A program made the position numbers and the translations under genes. From contig JBAZPO010000007.1 of assembly GCA_041648175.1 (NCBI GenBank), positions 124,001 through 188,000 on the forward strand: a DNA stretch of 64,000 nt, read 5' to 3'. The stretch is from Desulfobaccales bacterium. Its GTDB lineage: Bacteria; Desulfobacterota; Desulfobaccia; Desulfobaccales; 0-14-0-80-60-11. The first letter of the stretch is position 1. Each line of letters starts with the position of its first letter. The notes beneath the pieces were generated by a model that worked only from the letters and a program-made list of their open reading frames with translations, was not told the origin of the DNA and ran no database searches. Positions 34,188 to 41,956 of this stretch are shown piece by piece.

Positions 34188-34859
34188 GTGGATAGTCTCA
34201 TGATAGGGTTGAATCTCTTCGCGCAATTTACGGAGGAAGCTGGTGCTCTTTCTCCAGATGAGGCTGATACCCTCCTGGAGCAGGGCTGGTCGGCCCTTAT
34301 CCAGGCGGCAAAAAGCCAAGTCCAGCATCAGATTTCAGAGGATGTGGTGCGGATGTTTATACTGCTTCTCATGGCTACAATCACCAGCGGGCGGGCTCAC
34401 TTTGCTGATTATAACTCGCACATGGAGCCCAAATTCTGCACCGACTGGGGCTGGCGCCAGAGAAGTGGTGGCCAACCTGGAGAATATCAGCCTATGGGAA
34501 ATTGCATCGGCTGGGTGGATGATCCACATATTTACCTCAACCCCGATGCAGCGTTTGCTGAAGTTCAGAAGCTGGCCCAGAGTCAAGGTTCCCCATTCCC
34601 CATCAAACCCCACACCCTCTGGAAAAGGTTGGCGGAAAGAAAGTTGCTGGCATCGACGGAACCGGGCCGGAACACTGACCGAATAGTGATCCACGGAAAC
34701 AGGCGTCGCATTATTCACCTGACCAAAACCACTCTTGGAGTGGATGAACAAATAAAGGAGGCGGAAGAAGCGCCGCAAGTATCTGAGGAAGATGGCCTTG
34801 AGGTTCGGATCGATTGCGCGGCCCAGGAGCCTGGACATCTTGAGGAAACGGTCCACTAA
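34188..34859 (+). pseudogene. TOTE-type primase/DUF927 helicase gene, fragment 4 (C-terminal part)
   Basis: In frame with fragment 3; the coherent protein sequence actually resumes right after the TAA (RTEARGELQQVHDRTPDIVD) before the ATG at 34188. It contains the helical post-ATPase region and a C-terminal wHTH-like part (HTLWKRLAERKLLASTEPGR, IVIHGNRRRIIHL), probably DNA-binding. It might still be translated on its own from 34188, but without primase and ATPase domains it would not support replication. Confidence 0.65.
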
Positions 34860-35265
34860 TCAATCCTGAAGTCCCCATGTTCGTGCGGGTCTGGCTCGAA
34901 TGGCCCGAATGGCCCGCAAATTATAAGGGGGGGGGTGAGTTCTATCGAGAAATAAATTTTTTGCTGCAAGTTGGGCATGCTCACATCGCAACGACCAATC
35001 TTGCAAGCTTCAATTTCATTTAAGGACAAGGGCGCTGACCTTCAAAATCCAGCGCCCTTTGCATTTTAAGGCATGGTGACGCCGATACTGGCGCCGCTTT
35101 GACACATATGTTGGAGCTTAAGGGCTACATAATACCAGGCTATATCGATGGCTCGGTTGCTCGTAAAAGTGCATTTAGCCGGTCCATAACTTTTAAACGT
35201 TAGCCAGTTAATACGGCAACGTCCCTATCCTGAGCTCTCATTCTTCCTGGCCGGCCGGCTGGGTA
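34860..35265. other. Gap with a terminator, upstream of the integrase module
   Basis: No gene is recognised. It contains a G9 run (34926-34935), a terminator-type hairpin at 35028-35059 and about 170 bases before the HTH/integrase genes that should hold their promoter and operators. No obvious -35/-10 pair was identified. Confidence 0.4.
35028..35059 (+). terminator. Rho-independent-type hairpin after the primase gene
   Basis: A perfect 10-bp inverted repeat, AAGGGCGCTG / CAGCGCCCTT, with a 12-base loop is followed by TGCATTTTAA. It lies about 170 bases beyond the replication gene remnants and before the integrase module, so it plausibly separates the two transcription units. Confidence 0.6.
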
Positions 35266-35637
35266 TTGGGAGAAACAACATTGGCGTCATCTGGTATTGA
35301 ATCTGATCACCGTTTTGAGATAATGACCCCTGAGGAGGTCGCTCAATTTCTCCGAAAAAGTGAAAGTTGGGTTTATAAAAACTGGAGATTATTGGGCGGC
35401 AGGAAGCTCGGGGGTTCTCTCATTTTTCCAAGCAAGGGAGACCTTTATGAGCACCTATTTCAAGAAAGGCAAGGGGTGGCGATACGACTTCACCCAACAG
35501 GGTACCAGGCACACGGAAGCCTGGTTCAAAACCAAAAAGGAGGCAAAGGAAGCCGAGGCCAAAAAAAGGGAGGAGCTAAAAAACCCGCCGGCGACGGTGG
35601 AAACCCCAACCGACATGGCCTTTTTGGATCTGCTTAA
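35266..35637 (+). CDS. Excisionase/AlpA-type HTH DNA-binding protein overlapping the integrase
   Basis: The frame opens at a TTG (35266); the ATG at 35323 (MTPEEVAQFLRKSESWVYKN) is the more likely start because the winged-HTH domain begins there. Residues about 20-75 match HTH_17 excisionase-like proteins (EEVAQFLRKSESWVYKNW, GGSLIFPSKGDLYEH). The rest of the frame (from about 35447) reads the integrase gene in another frame and is Lys/Gly-rich, so the functional part is probably only the first 60-70 residues. A gene of this kind next to int normally controls excision or int expression. A second, damaged HTH gene of the same type lies at 31065-31303. Confidence 0.65.
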   Translation: MGETTLASSGIESDHRFEIMTPEEVAQFLRKSESWVYKNWRLLGGRKLGGSLIFPSKGDLYEHLFQERQGVAIRLHPTGYQAHGSLVQNQKGGKGSRGQKKGGAKKPAGDGGNPNRHGLFGSA

Positions 35638-36529
35638 TCTGCGGCTCGATTATGTCCAGGCCTATAAGTGTAAAAGCTACTACCTGGAACATATTTATCT
35701 GGCCAAGAAGCTGCTAAAAAACTGGCAAGATCTTAACTGCGGCGATATCACGACTCAGATGGTCCAAGCTTATCTAATCCATCGGGGAAAAGATTCAGCC
35801 TTCGCCGCAAACAGGGATCTTCGATACCTTAGAGCAATTTTTAATTTCGGTGTCAAGCAAGGCTTAATCATAGCCAATCCCACCAAAGGTTTAGAGTTTA
35901 TGCCAGTGGAGCGCAAACTCAGGTACGTTCCTTCCAAAGAAGATGTAGCCAGGGTACTTCTGGCAGCAGACCCGGATAGTCAGGATTATCTGGTTGCCAT
36001 CATGGACACCATGGGCCGGGTGAGCGAAATCAACCGTCTGACCTGGGAGGACGTAGACCTGGAAGCAAGGTACGTGGTGCTCTACACCCGAAAGAAAAAG
36101 GGCGGGCACTTGACCCCAAGGAAGGTATCGATGACCACCAGGCTCCATAGCATGCTTGCCAAAAGGTATAAGAACCGTGATAAGACCAAGCCTTGGGTCT
36201 TCTGGGGCCGTCACTGGAGCCGCAAAGCCGGAGGGTTCGTGGAAGGTCCTTACCAGGACCGAAAGGGCTTGATGCGGATTTTATGCCGTAAAGCCGGAGT
36301 GAAGTATTTCCGCTATCACGCATTGAGGCATTTCGGGGCCTCGGTCTTGGAGCGGGCCAACGTTCCCATCGGCTCCATCCAACGGATCCTGGGCCATGAA
36401 AACCGGACCACCACCGAGATCTACCTGCACTCCATCAGTGAGGCTGAGCGGGAAGCCATGGCAGTCTTTGAGCGGGCCTGCCAGGATACTCCCCTGGAGG
36501 AAATTCACACACAAATCCACACACGGTAA
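35447..36529 (+). CDS. Tyrosine recombinase/integrase of the island
   Basis: I start at ATG 35447 (MSTYFKKGKGWRYDF), where an AAGGGAG box lies about 10 bases upstream. The longer frame from 35360 adds only HTH-gene shadow. The 360-residue protein has an N-terminal AP2-like arm-binding region (1-50), a SAM-like core-binding domain (55-150) and the catalytic domain with Arg191 (GRVSEI), Lys218 region (KKKGGHL), His291-xx-Arg294 (HALRHF), His317 (LGHENR) and nucleophile Tyr326 (TEIYLH). All catalytic residues are present, so it looks active. It ends 42 bases from the tRNA-Lys gene, whose 3' half it presumably targeted. Its C-terminal codons contain CACACACA repeats also found beyond attL. Confidence 0.93.
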   Translation: MSTYFKKGKGWRYDFTQQGTRHTEAWFKTKKEAKEAEAKKREELKNPPATVETPTDMAFLDLLNLRLDYVQAYKCKSYYLEHIYLAKKLLKNWQDLNCGDITTQMVQAYLIHRGKDSAFAANRDLRYLRAIFNFGVKQGLIIANPTKGLEFMPVERKLRYVPSKEDVARVLLAADPDSQDYLVAIMDTMGRVSEINRLTWEDVDLEARYVVLYTRKKKGGHLTPRKVSMTTRLHSMLAKRYKNRDKTKPWVFWGRHWSRKAGGFVEGPYQDRKGLMRILCRKAGVKYFRYHALRHFGASVLERANVPIGSIQRILGHENRTTTEIYLHSISEAEREAMAVFERACQDTPLEEIHTQIHTR

Positions 36530-36535
36530 AAAAAG

Positions 36536-36562
36536 AGGGGTTAGCCAAATCGGCTAACCCCT
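36536..36562 (-). terminator. Terminator of tRNA-Lys (also follows the integrase)
   Basis: A perfect 11-bp stem, AGGGGTTAGCC / GGCTAACCCCT, with a 5-base loop is followed on the minus strand by a run of seven T. It lies directly downstream of the tRNA and just after the integrase stop, so it can serve both directions. A close copy is at 1037-1061, showing that the island brought its own terminator. Confidence 0.85.
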
Positions 36563-36570
36563 TGAATTCT

Positions 36571-36619
36571 TTGGTGGGCCGTCGGAGACTCGAACTCCGA
36601 ACCTAGTGATTAAGAGTCA
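36571..36619 (-). repeat. attR: 49-bp direct repeat inside the intact tRNA-Lys
   Basis: Identical to 1071-1119. The repeat covers the tRNA 3' end through the anticodon loop, ending three bases before the rest of the tRNA resumes as chromosomal sequence. The mobile element therefore restored a complete tRNA on integration. Confidence 0.9.
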
Positions 36620-36647
36620 CTTGCTCTACCAATTGAGCTAACGGCCC
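36572..36647 (-). tRNA. tRNA-Lys (anticodon CTT)
   Basis: On the minus strand the 76 bases fold as a standard tRNA. There is a 7-bp acceptor stem (GGGCCGT/ACGGCCC), D arm GCTC...GAGC with AATTGGTA loop, anticodon stem AGTGA/TCACT with loop CTCTTAA (CTT at 36614-36612), a five-base variable loop, T arm CGGAG/CTCCG with TTCGAGT loop, and an encoded CCA. It is the insertion target of the island to its left. Confidence 0.97.
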
Positions 36648-37121
36648 GAAGGCACAAATCATATATATACTGGCCTCCAGCGTTTTTGTCAAGGGCAAGC
36701 CATCCCATAAAATTGGATGAATAGAGCCGGAAAGTCACGCAAAGGCTATCACGAAATCGACTTAAGGATCAACAGGCCATCACACCATAAACCCATTGCC
36801 CAACCCGGTTTGCCTAAGGGACATGCGGCAATCTCCTAACTGTGATTTATTTCCACAAAATGGGACCATTCTATGGTAAAGATTCCCGGTGAAATGAACT
36901 AATCCGGCCAGGAGGGTTTCCCGATCTGGCGGTGTCGGTCCAGATTCCTGACTGCGAAAAATCATGTTTAATTAATGCCATTCCGATAAATACGCTAATA
37001 CTGTCTTTTCTGAAACCCTGCAAAATATGGCCTGCGCAGGGAGGATGAAGAGGGCTAACCGGCAAGGTGGAAAGGGGTTACCGAAAAATCTCCCAAGAGA
37101 TTGGTAGCTTGAAAAAAGTTC
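36648..37121. other. Intergenic region between tRNA-Lys and the sugar transferase gene
   Basis: No gene is seen. The left part should contain the tRNA promoter (minus strand), with TA-rich sequence at 36661-36670 about 15-25 bases before the tRNA. Several short hairpins occur. A GGAAAGTCACGCAAAGGC-like stretch recalls c-di-GMP riboswitch cores but does not satisfy the consensus. Confidence 0.4.
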
Positions 37122-38897
37122 ATGAAACCAGCTTCTACTGCAATAATATTGGCCGGTGGGATGGCGAGTTTTATGGGGGTGTCCCTGGCACCCACCCCCA
37201 AATGCTTCTTACCCATCGCCAATCGCCCGCTCTATTATTATACGGCCGAGGCCTTAGGCGCTTCCGGGGCCAATCTCCTGATATTCTGCGTGCCGCAAGG
37301 CCTTCAGTCCGACGTTGCCAATTTTTTGTCCACAGCACCCCCGCCCATGGATTATCTGATCCAAGAAACCGGATATGGCAGCGGTGGATCGTTGTTAGAA
37401 GTGGCTGACAGGATTAAAGACGAATCGTTTTGGGTCGTTAACGGGGATTTGTTGGTGGATACTGATCTGACGCGCATGCTCACTTATCATCGCGAGCACC
37501 GCGCCCTGGCCACCGCAGCATCCATTCAAATCCAGGAGGCTCCTTGGTGGATGGAGCGCATTGAGACCGACACCGCCAAAGGGATCAGAGCTATCCACCG
37601 GATTCACCCCTTCCAGTGTAAGCGAAGCAAGCTGCGGCCAGTGGGTCTGTATCTGTTTGAAAAGTCGGTCCTGGATTTTATTCCCCAGGCGCGTTATTTT
37701 GATCTCAAAGAACAACTCTTCCCTCCACTCTATGAGACGGGGGCTGCCACCGGAGTTTGGGAGGTTCCGGACTATTGCCGCACGATCTCCAGCTTTGAAG
37801 ATTATTTTTTTGCCAACCAAGATGCGTTGCTCGGGCTGGTTAAGCCTCCCCGGAACCCCATGCCTTCGACAGGTTCTCCAAACGATACTCCTGGTCCTCA
37901 GATTGATCCCACTGCTAAATTGCTTCCTCCCGCAATGATTGCGGCCTCCACCCGCATCGAAGCGAATGGTTTAATTCTCGGACTTACAACCATCGGCCCA
38001 GAATGCCAAATAGGAGCAGGCTCCATTATTAATGATTGCGTCTTAATGGGAAAAGCCGCGCTAGGCCGCGGGGTTTATCTCGACAGTTGCATTATTGGTG
38101 AGGATGTCACGATTAGCGATGGGGTGATCCTCCGTGAGGTGGCCATCGTCAAGGGTCAGTCCGGGGAACGCGGCGAAGTTCCCTTGTCCCTTAGGGAGCG
38201 AAATAATCGCAACTATGCGGGTGCGCCGTGCGAAACCGAGTGGCTTACCCCTGCCGGCCCGCTCTATCTAATGGTTAAGCGCCTGATAGATATCATCTTT
38301 TCCTCAGTGGGCTTGGTCATAACCGCTCCATTTCTGCTGCTTATCGCTTTAGCCATCAAGCTCGATTCCCCTGGCCCTGTGTTGCTGCGCCAGGAACGGC
38401 ATGGTCTGCATGGGCGCAAGTTCATCATCTACAAGCTTCGGACCATGATAGAAAATAGCCCTGACCTAAAGCGGCGGTTGCAGCCTTTCAATGAAGTGGA
38501 TGGGCCAATGTTCAAGATGGTCTCTGATCCTCGGGTTACTCGGGTGGGCAAATGGCTGCGGGAAACCAACCTGGACGAGTTCCCCCAGTTTTGGAATGTC
38601 CTCATCGGGGATATGAGCCTGGTGGGACCGCGGCCGCTGTCGATGGAGGAAATGCTTTATAATCCCAGATGGCGGGATGCCCGGTTGTCCGTGCCCCCCG
38701 GGGTAACTGGCCTTTGGCAGGTTAAGAGACACGCCGGCCTCAATTTCAGTGACTGGATACGCTACGATATCGAGTACGTTCAGCACCGGTCTCTCTGGTT
38801 AGATCTGACCATCCTCACCAAAACTTTTTGTAAAATGTTCTCTGATTTTTGGCAGGCTATCAGCAATGGCTGCAAATCAAGGACCCAATGCGGTTGA
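37122..38897 (+). CDS. Nucleotidyltransferase / polyprenyl-phosphate sugar-1-phosphate transferase fusion
   Basis: This 591-residue two-part enzyme joins a nucleotidyltransferase to a sugar transferase. Residues 6-240 are a sugar nucleotidyltransferase domain (AIILAGGMASFMG, PKCFLPIANRPL, WVVNGDLLVDTDL), although the usual GxGTRL signature is altered to GGMASFMG. Residues about 270-350 form hexapeptide repeats (left-handed beta-helix). Residues 380-585 are a bacterial sugar transferase (PF02397): one membrane segment (LIDIIFSSVGLVITAPFLLL), GPVLLRQERHG, YKLRTM, LDEFPQFWNVLIGDMSLVGP and PGVTGLWQV. It probably primes an exopolysaccharide or glycan repeat on undecaprenyl phosphate. No other polysaccharide genes are adjacent. 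Confidence 0.85.
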   Translation: MKPASTAIILAGGMASFMGVSLAPTPKCFLPIANRPLYYYTAEALGASGANLLIFCVPQGLQSDVANFLSTAPPPMDYLIQETGYGSGGSLLEVADRIKDESFWVVNGDLLVDTDLTRMLTYHREHRALATAASIQIQEAPWWMERIETDTAKGIRAIHRIHPFQCKRSKLRPVGLYLFEKSVLDFIPQARYFDLKEQLFPPLYETGAATGVWEVPDYCRTISSFEDYFFANQDALLGLVKPPRNPMPSTGSPNDTPGPQIDPTAKLLPPAMIAASTRIEANGLILGLTTIGPECQIGAGSIINDCVLMGKAALGRGVYLDSCIIGEDVTISDGVILREVAIVKGQSGERGEVPLSLRERNNRNYAGAPCETEWLTPAGPLYLMVKRLIDIIFSSVGLVITAPFLLLIALAIKLDSPGPVLLRQERHGLHGRKFIIYKLRTMIENSPDLKRRLQPFNEVDGPMFKMVSDPRVTRVGKWLRETNLDEFPQFWNVLIGDMSLVGPRPLSMEEMLYNPRWRDARLSVPPGVTGLWQVKRHAGLNFSDWIRYDIEYVQHRSLWLDLTILTKTFCKMFSDFWQAISNGCKSRTQCG

Positions 38898-38942
38898 TGT
38901 GGTGGTTACCTGAGGGGCGCTGCTTGGCCACTCGTAACCAGT

Positions 38943-40304
38943 TCACCGCAGCTTGTATTTCTCAATCTTGTTCCCCAGGGTCTTGCGGTTGATCCCCAGA
39001 ATCCGGGCGGCTTCTTGTCGCCGCCCTTTGGTCCGGCTCAGAATAAACTGAATGTAGCGTTTTTCCAACTCCTCCAAAGAATAGTTATCGTCGGAGAAGA
39101 CCTGCAACTCCCCCTGACGCTGTGAGATGAAACTGGGCAAATGTTCCGGTTGGATGATGGCCCCGTCTTCCAGAATCAGAATACGCTCAATGGTATGCTC
39201 TAACTCCCGGACGTTGCCCGGCCAGGAATAGTCATTTAACAGCTTCAGTGCCCGGCTGGAAATCCCGGTCATCTCCCGGTGGCCTTTCTGACTATGCTTC
39301 CGGAGAAAATGGTCTATAAGCAGGGGGATGTCGCCGGTCCGTTCCCGCAAGGGGGGGAGGTGGATGGGGATGACGCTGAGCCGGTAAAAGAGGTCTTCCC
39401 GGAAGGTGCCCGCTTTAATGGCCTCGCTCAGATCGCGGTTGGACGAGGCAATAATGCGGATATCCAGTTTAATGCGTCTCTGGCTCCCCACCTTCATGAA
39501 CTCCCGCTCTTGAATTACCCGGAGGAGCTTGGCTTGGATGTTGTGGCTCAGGTTACTGATTTCATCGAAAAAGAAGGTCCCATGGTTGGCCAATTCGAAG
39601 AGCCCGTGCTTGGTCTGGAGGGCCCCGGTGAAGGAACCCTTGACATGCCCGAAAAGTTCGCTTTCAAGCAAAGTCTCCACCAGGGCTGAACAGTCCACCG
39701 GAACGAATTCCCTGTCGGCCCGGGGACTGAGGAGGTGGATGGCCCGGGCTATGAGCTCCTTGCCGGTGCCGGACTCGCCGGTTAAGAGGACGGTGCTGTC
39801 GCTGGGAGCGGCCCGCCGGACCTTGGCAAATACCTTCCTCATGGCGGGACTGTCGCCGATGATAAAATCCAGGCCCAGGCCACCGGCTCCCTCCGGCTCC
39901 GGGGCAAGTCGTTTGCCTTTCTGGGCCAGGTGGTCCCGGGCCTTCTGCACCACGCTTTCCAGCTCATTGATCCGGAAAGGCTTAACCAGGTAGTCCAGTG
40001 CCCCTAACCTGATGCACTCGACCGCCCCCTGGATGGTGGGATACCCGGTGATCATAATGACTTCCGTGTCCGGATAGTCCCGGCGGAGATACTTCAGCAC
40101 CTCTACCCCGCTCAGGTCCGGCAGCTTGATGTCCAACAAGACGATGGCAAAGGGTTGACGGGCCAGCTGTTCCAGAGCCTGGGCGGCATCGGCGGCCACA
40201 GTCACCGCCAGATTTTGCCGGGACAATACCTGGGCGATGCCGGTGCGCACCGCGGCCTCATCATCTACCACCAGGATCTGCCGGTTGAGGTCACTCTCCT
40301 TCAT
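38943..40304 (-). CDS. Sigma-54-dependent response regulator (NtrC family)
   Basis: I start at ATG 40304 (MKESDLNRQILVVDD), which has AAGGGAG upstream; the longer frame merely overlaps the kinase gene. The 453-residue protein has a receiver domain with phospho-acceptor Asp58 and an AAA+ sigma-54 interaction domain with Walker A GESGTGKE (176-183). The sigma-54 contact loop reads GSFTGA (about 223-228) instead of GAFTGA. A Fis-type HTH lies at the C-terminus (RQEAARILGINRKTLGNKIE). It is coupled by a 14-base overlap to the hybrid kinase upstream, which is probably its partner. Targets are unknown. Confidence 0.92.
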   Translation of the reverse strand: MKESDLNRQILVVDDEAAVRTGIAQVLSRQNLAVTVAADAAQALEQLARQPFAIVLLDIKLPDLSGVEVLKYLRRDYPDTEVIMITGYPTIQGAVECIRLGALDYLVKPFRINELESVVQKARDHLAQKGKRLAPEPEGAGGLGLDFIIGDSPAMRKVFAKVRRAAPSDSTVLLTGESGTGKELIARAIHLLSPRADREFVPVDCSALVETLLESELFGHVKGSFTGALQTKHGLFELANHGTFFFDEISNLSHNIQAKLLRVIQEREFMKVGSQRRIKLDIRIIASSNRDLSEAIKAGTFREDLFYRLSVIPIHLPPLRERTGDIPLLIDHFLRKHSQKGHREMTGISSRALKLLNDYSWPGNVRELEHTIERILILEDGAIIQPEHLPSFISQRQGELQVFSDDNYSLEELEKRYIQFILSRTKGRRQEAARILGINRKTLGNKIEKYKLR

Positions 40305-41796
40305 GCACTCCCTTCCCGCCGGCCACGGTGGGCAGTTTAACCCGGAAAGTGGTACCCGCCCCGATCTGGCTCTCCACGTCCACAACCCCCCGGTGGGCCT
40401 CAATGAGCCCCTTGACCAGAGCCAGGCCCAAGCCGGTTCCGATCACCTGCCGGGTTTTGGGACTCTTGACCCGATAGAACTTGTCAAAGATTTTGGGAAG
40501 TTCCTCCGCCTCGATGCCGATCCCCTGATCCTGCACCAGGACTTCCAGGTAGTCGCCGTGGGAGATAGCGGCAACCGTGACCTCGCCGCCATCCGGAGAG
40601 TAATTGATGGCATTGCTCACCAGATTGGTGAACACTTCTTCCATGCTGCGGCGGTCGGCCTGGATGAGGGGGAGGTTTTCCGCCATCTGCAAGTGCAAGG
40701 TGATCCGCTGGTTGGCGGCTCGTTCCTGGAGCAGTTCCAGGAGTTCGGCCAGGATGGGGCGCAAATCCAGAGGCACCTGTTCCATCTGCCCGTAGCCGGC
40801 TTCCATCTTGGCCACGTCCAAAAGATCGTTGATCAGGTCCAGCAAACCCTGGATCTTGGCGTGGGCCCGGCTGAGCAACTCCCGCTGCTTCTCGGTCAAA
40901 TCGCCGGCCAAGCCGTCCAGGATCACGGCATGTTGCTGCTTGATGGCCGCCAGGGGGGACCGGAGTTCGTGGGACACCATGCGCACGAAGTCGTTCTTCA
41001 TCTCATCCAGTTCCTTGAAGTGGGTGACATCGTGAAATACGGTGACCGTGCCCAGGACCAGGCTGTCAGGTCCGGAGAAAGGCGCCGACAGGGCCCGCAG
41101 GTGGATGCCGTTCTGACAGAGCTCTTGGGCAATAAGCTTTTCCGGGTTATTTCCGGCTCCCACCAACAAAGAGTCGATGGCGTCTTGGAACGCCCCGTCG
41201 TTCAGGTAGCCCGCCAGCGGCCCGGGTTGGAGCGGGGGCGTGTTCACCCCCAGGAGTTGCAGGAGGGTGGAGTTGCAGAGGACCACCTCGCCCTCCCGAT
41301 TGGTCACCAACACCCCGTCGGCCATGCAATTGACGATGGTGTGCATCCGGCTCTGCTCCAGGGCCAGATTGTAAAGGTTGCGGGCCTGTTCTTCCTGGAG
41401 TTGGCGGGTTTGCTGCTCCAGGAGCTGTTTTTCCAGGGCGCGCTTGACCACCAGGCAGAGGTGGTCGATGCTGAAGGGCTTGGTAACGAAATCGTAGGCC
41501 CCTTTTTTCATGCACTCCACGGCATCGGCCACGGTGCCCAGGCCGGTCATGATGATCACCGGGGTGGCGGGGTAAAGGACGGTGGCCTGTTCCAGCACCC
41601 CCAGGGCTCCCATCACCGGCATCTTCAGGTCGCACAGGACCACGTTGACCGCCTCGGAGGCCAGTTTATCCAGGGCCTCCTGACCGTTGGCCGCCGTGGT
41701 CACCCGGTAGCCCTCACTGTTCAGCACCCGGGTGCACCCCATCCGCAGCACCTCTTCATCGTCCACCACTAATACGCTATATTGATCGTTCATCAT
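40291..41796 (-). CDS. Receiver-PAS-histidine kinase hybrid
   Basis: The 501-residue protein has an N-terminal receiver (Asp56 in LCDLKMP), a PAS domain (about 145-260), a HisKA domain with MVSHELRSPL (His276) and a HATPase domain with N-box NLVSNAINYS and G-box DQGIGI / GTGLGLALVKG. No transmembrane segment is visible, so it is a cytoplasmic sensor whose activity may itself be set by phosphorylation of its receiver. It overlaps the NtrC-type gene downstream. Upstream is an inverted array of heptamer repeats that separates it from a second kinase gene. Confidence 0.92.
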   Translation of the reverse strand: MMNDQYSVLVVDDEEVLRMGCTRVLNSEGYRVTTAANGQEALDKLASEAVNVVLCDLKMPVMGALGVLEQATVLYPATPVIIMTGLGTVADAVECMKKGAYDFVTKPFSIDHLCLVVKRALEKQLLEQQTRQLQEEQARNLYNLALEQSRMHTIVNCMADGVLVTNREGEVVLCNSTLLQLLGVNTPPLQPGPLAGYLNDGAFQDAIDSLLVGAGNNPEKLIAQELCQNGIHLRALSAPFSGPDSLVLGTVTVFHDVTHFKELDEMKNDFVRMVSHELRSPLAAIKQQHAVILDGLAGDLTEKQRELLSRAHAKIQGLLDLINDLLDVAKMEAGYGQMEQVPLDLRPILAELLELLQERAANQRITLHLQMAENLPLIQADRRSMEEVFTNLVSNAINYSPDGGEVTVAAISHGDYLEVLVQDQGIGIEAEELPKIFDKFYRVKSPKTRQVIGTGLGLALVKGLIEAHRGVVDVESQIGAGTTFRVKLPTVAGGKGVHEGE

Positions 41797-41825
41797 TAAT
41801 TTTCCTGAGCAGCAAGCGCAGAATT

Positions 41826-41955
41826 GTAATCAGTAATCAGTGATCAGTTATCAGAAAGCAGCTACCAGTTTCCAGTTAGCGGTTAATGGCGAATAATAAT
41901 GGCGAAAACCATTTTCCTTCCGAACTGATTACTGATTACTGATTACTGATTACTG
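41826..41955. repeat. Inverted arrays of a TAATCAG / CTGATTA heptamer
   Basis: At 41826-41853 the unit TAATCAG occurs in direct repeat with slight variation. At 41924-41955 its complement CTGATTA is repeated four times exactly. The arms can pair into a long hairpin enclosing about 70 bases. The arrays fill the gap between the two kinase genes. This could act as a transcription barrier or be a slippage-prone repeat. Confidence 0.75.
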
Positions 41956-41956
41956 C

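Larger units (their letters stand above)
1071..36619 (+). mobile_element. Genomic island integrated in tRNA-Lys(CTT), carrying an eCIS operon
   Basis: The island is bounded by identical 49-bp tRNA-Lys repeats. A tyrosine recombinase gene ends 42 bases from the intact tRNA at the right end, the usual int-next-to-tRNA layout. Excisionase-like HTH genes and a decayed primase/helicase gene lie just inside the right end. The rest is cargo: the 24.7-kb contractile injection operon, a hydrolase and small unknown genes. The replication gene is broken, so the island may now depend on a helper or be fixed. I see no conjugation or capsid genes. It could also be a composite of successive insertions at the same tRNA. 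Confidence 0.8.

Noticed and set aside
36690..36860. c-di-GMP riboswitch-like stretch (GGAAAG...ACGCAAAGGC) upstream of the sugar transferase fusion
   Set aside because: The spacing of helices and the tetraloop-receptor parts of the GEMM consensus do not fit, and no clear expression platform is visible.
40305..40403. N-terminal extension of the NtrC-type regulator
   Set aside because: The extra residues are the kinase gene read in another frame. The ATG at 40304 has a ribosome-binding site and begins directly before the receiver domain.
40237..41772. 511-residue plus-strand frame opposite the hybrid kinase gene
   Set aside because: It mirrors a clear kinase gene and has the skewed His/Gln/Leu/Gly composition typical of antisense frames in GC-rich DNA.
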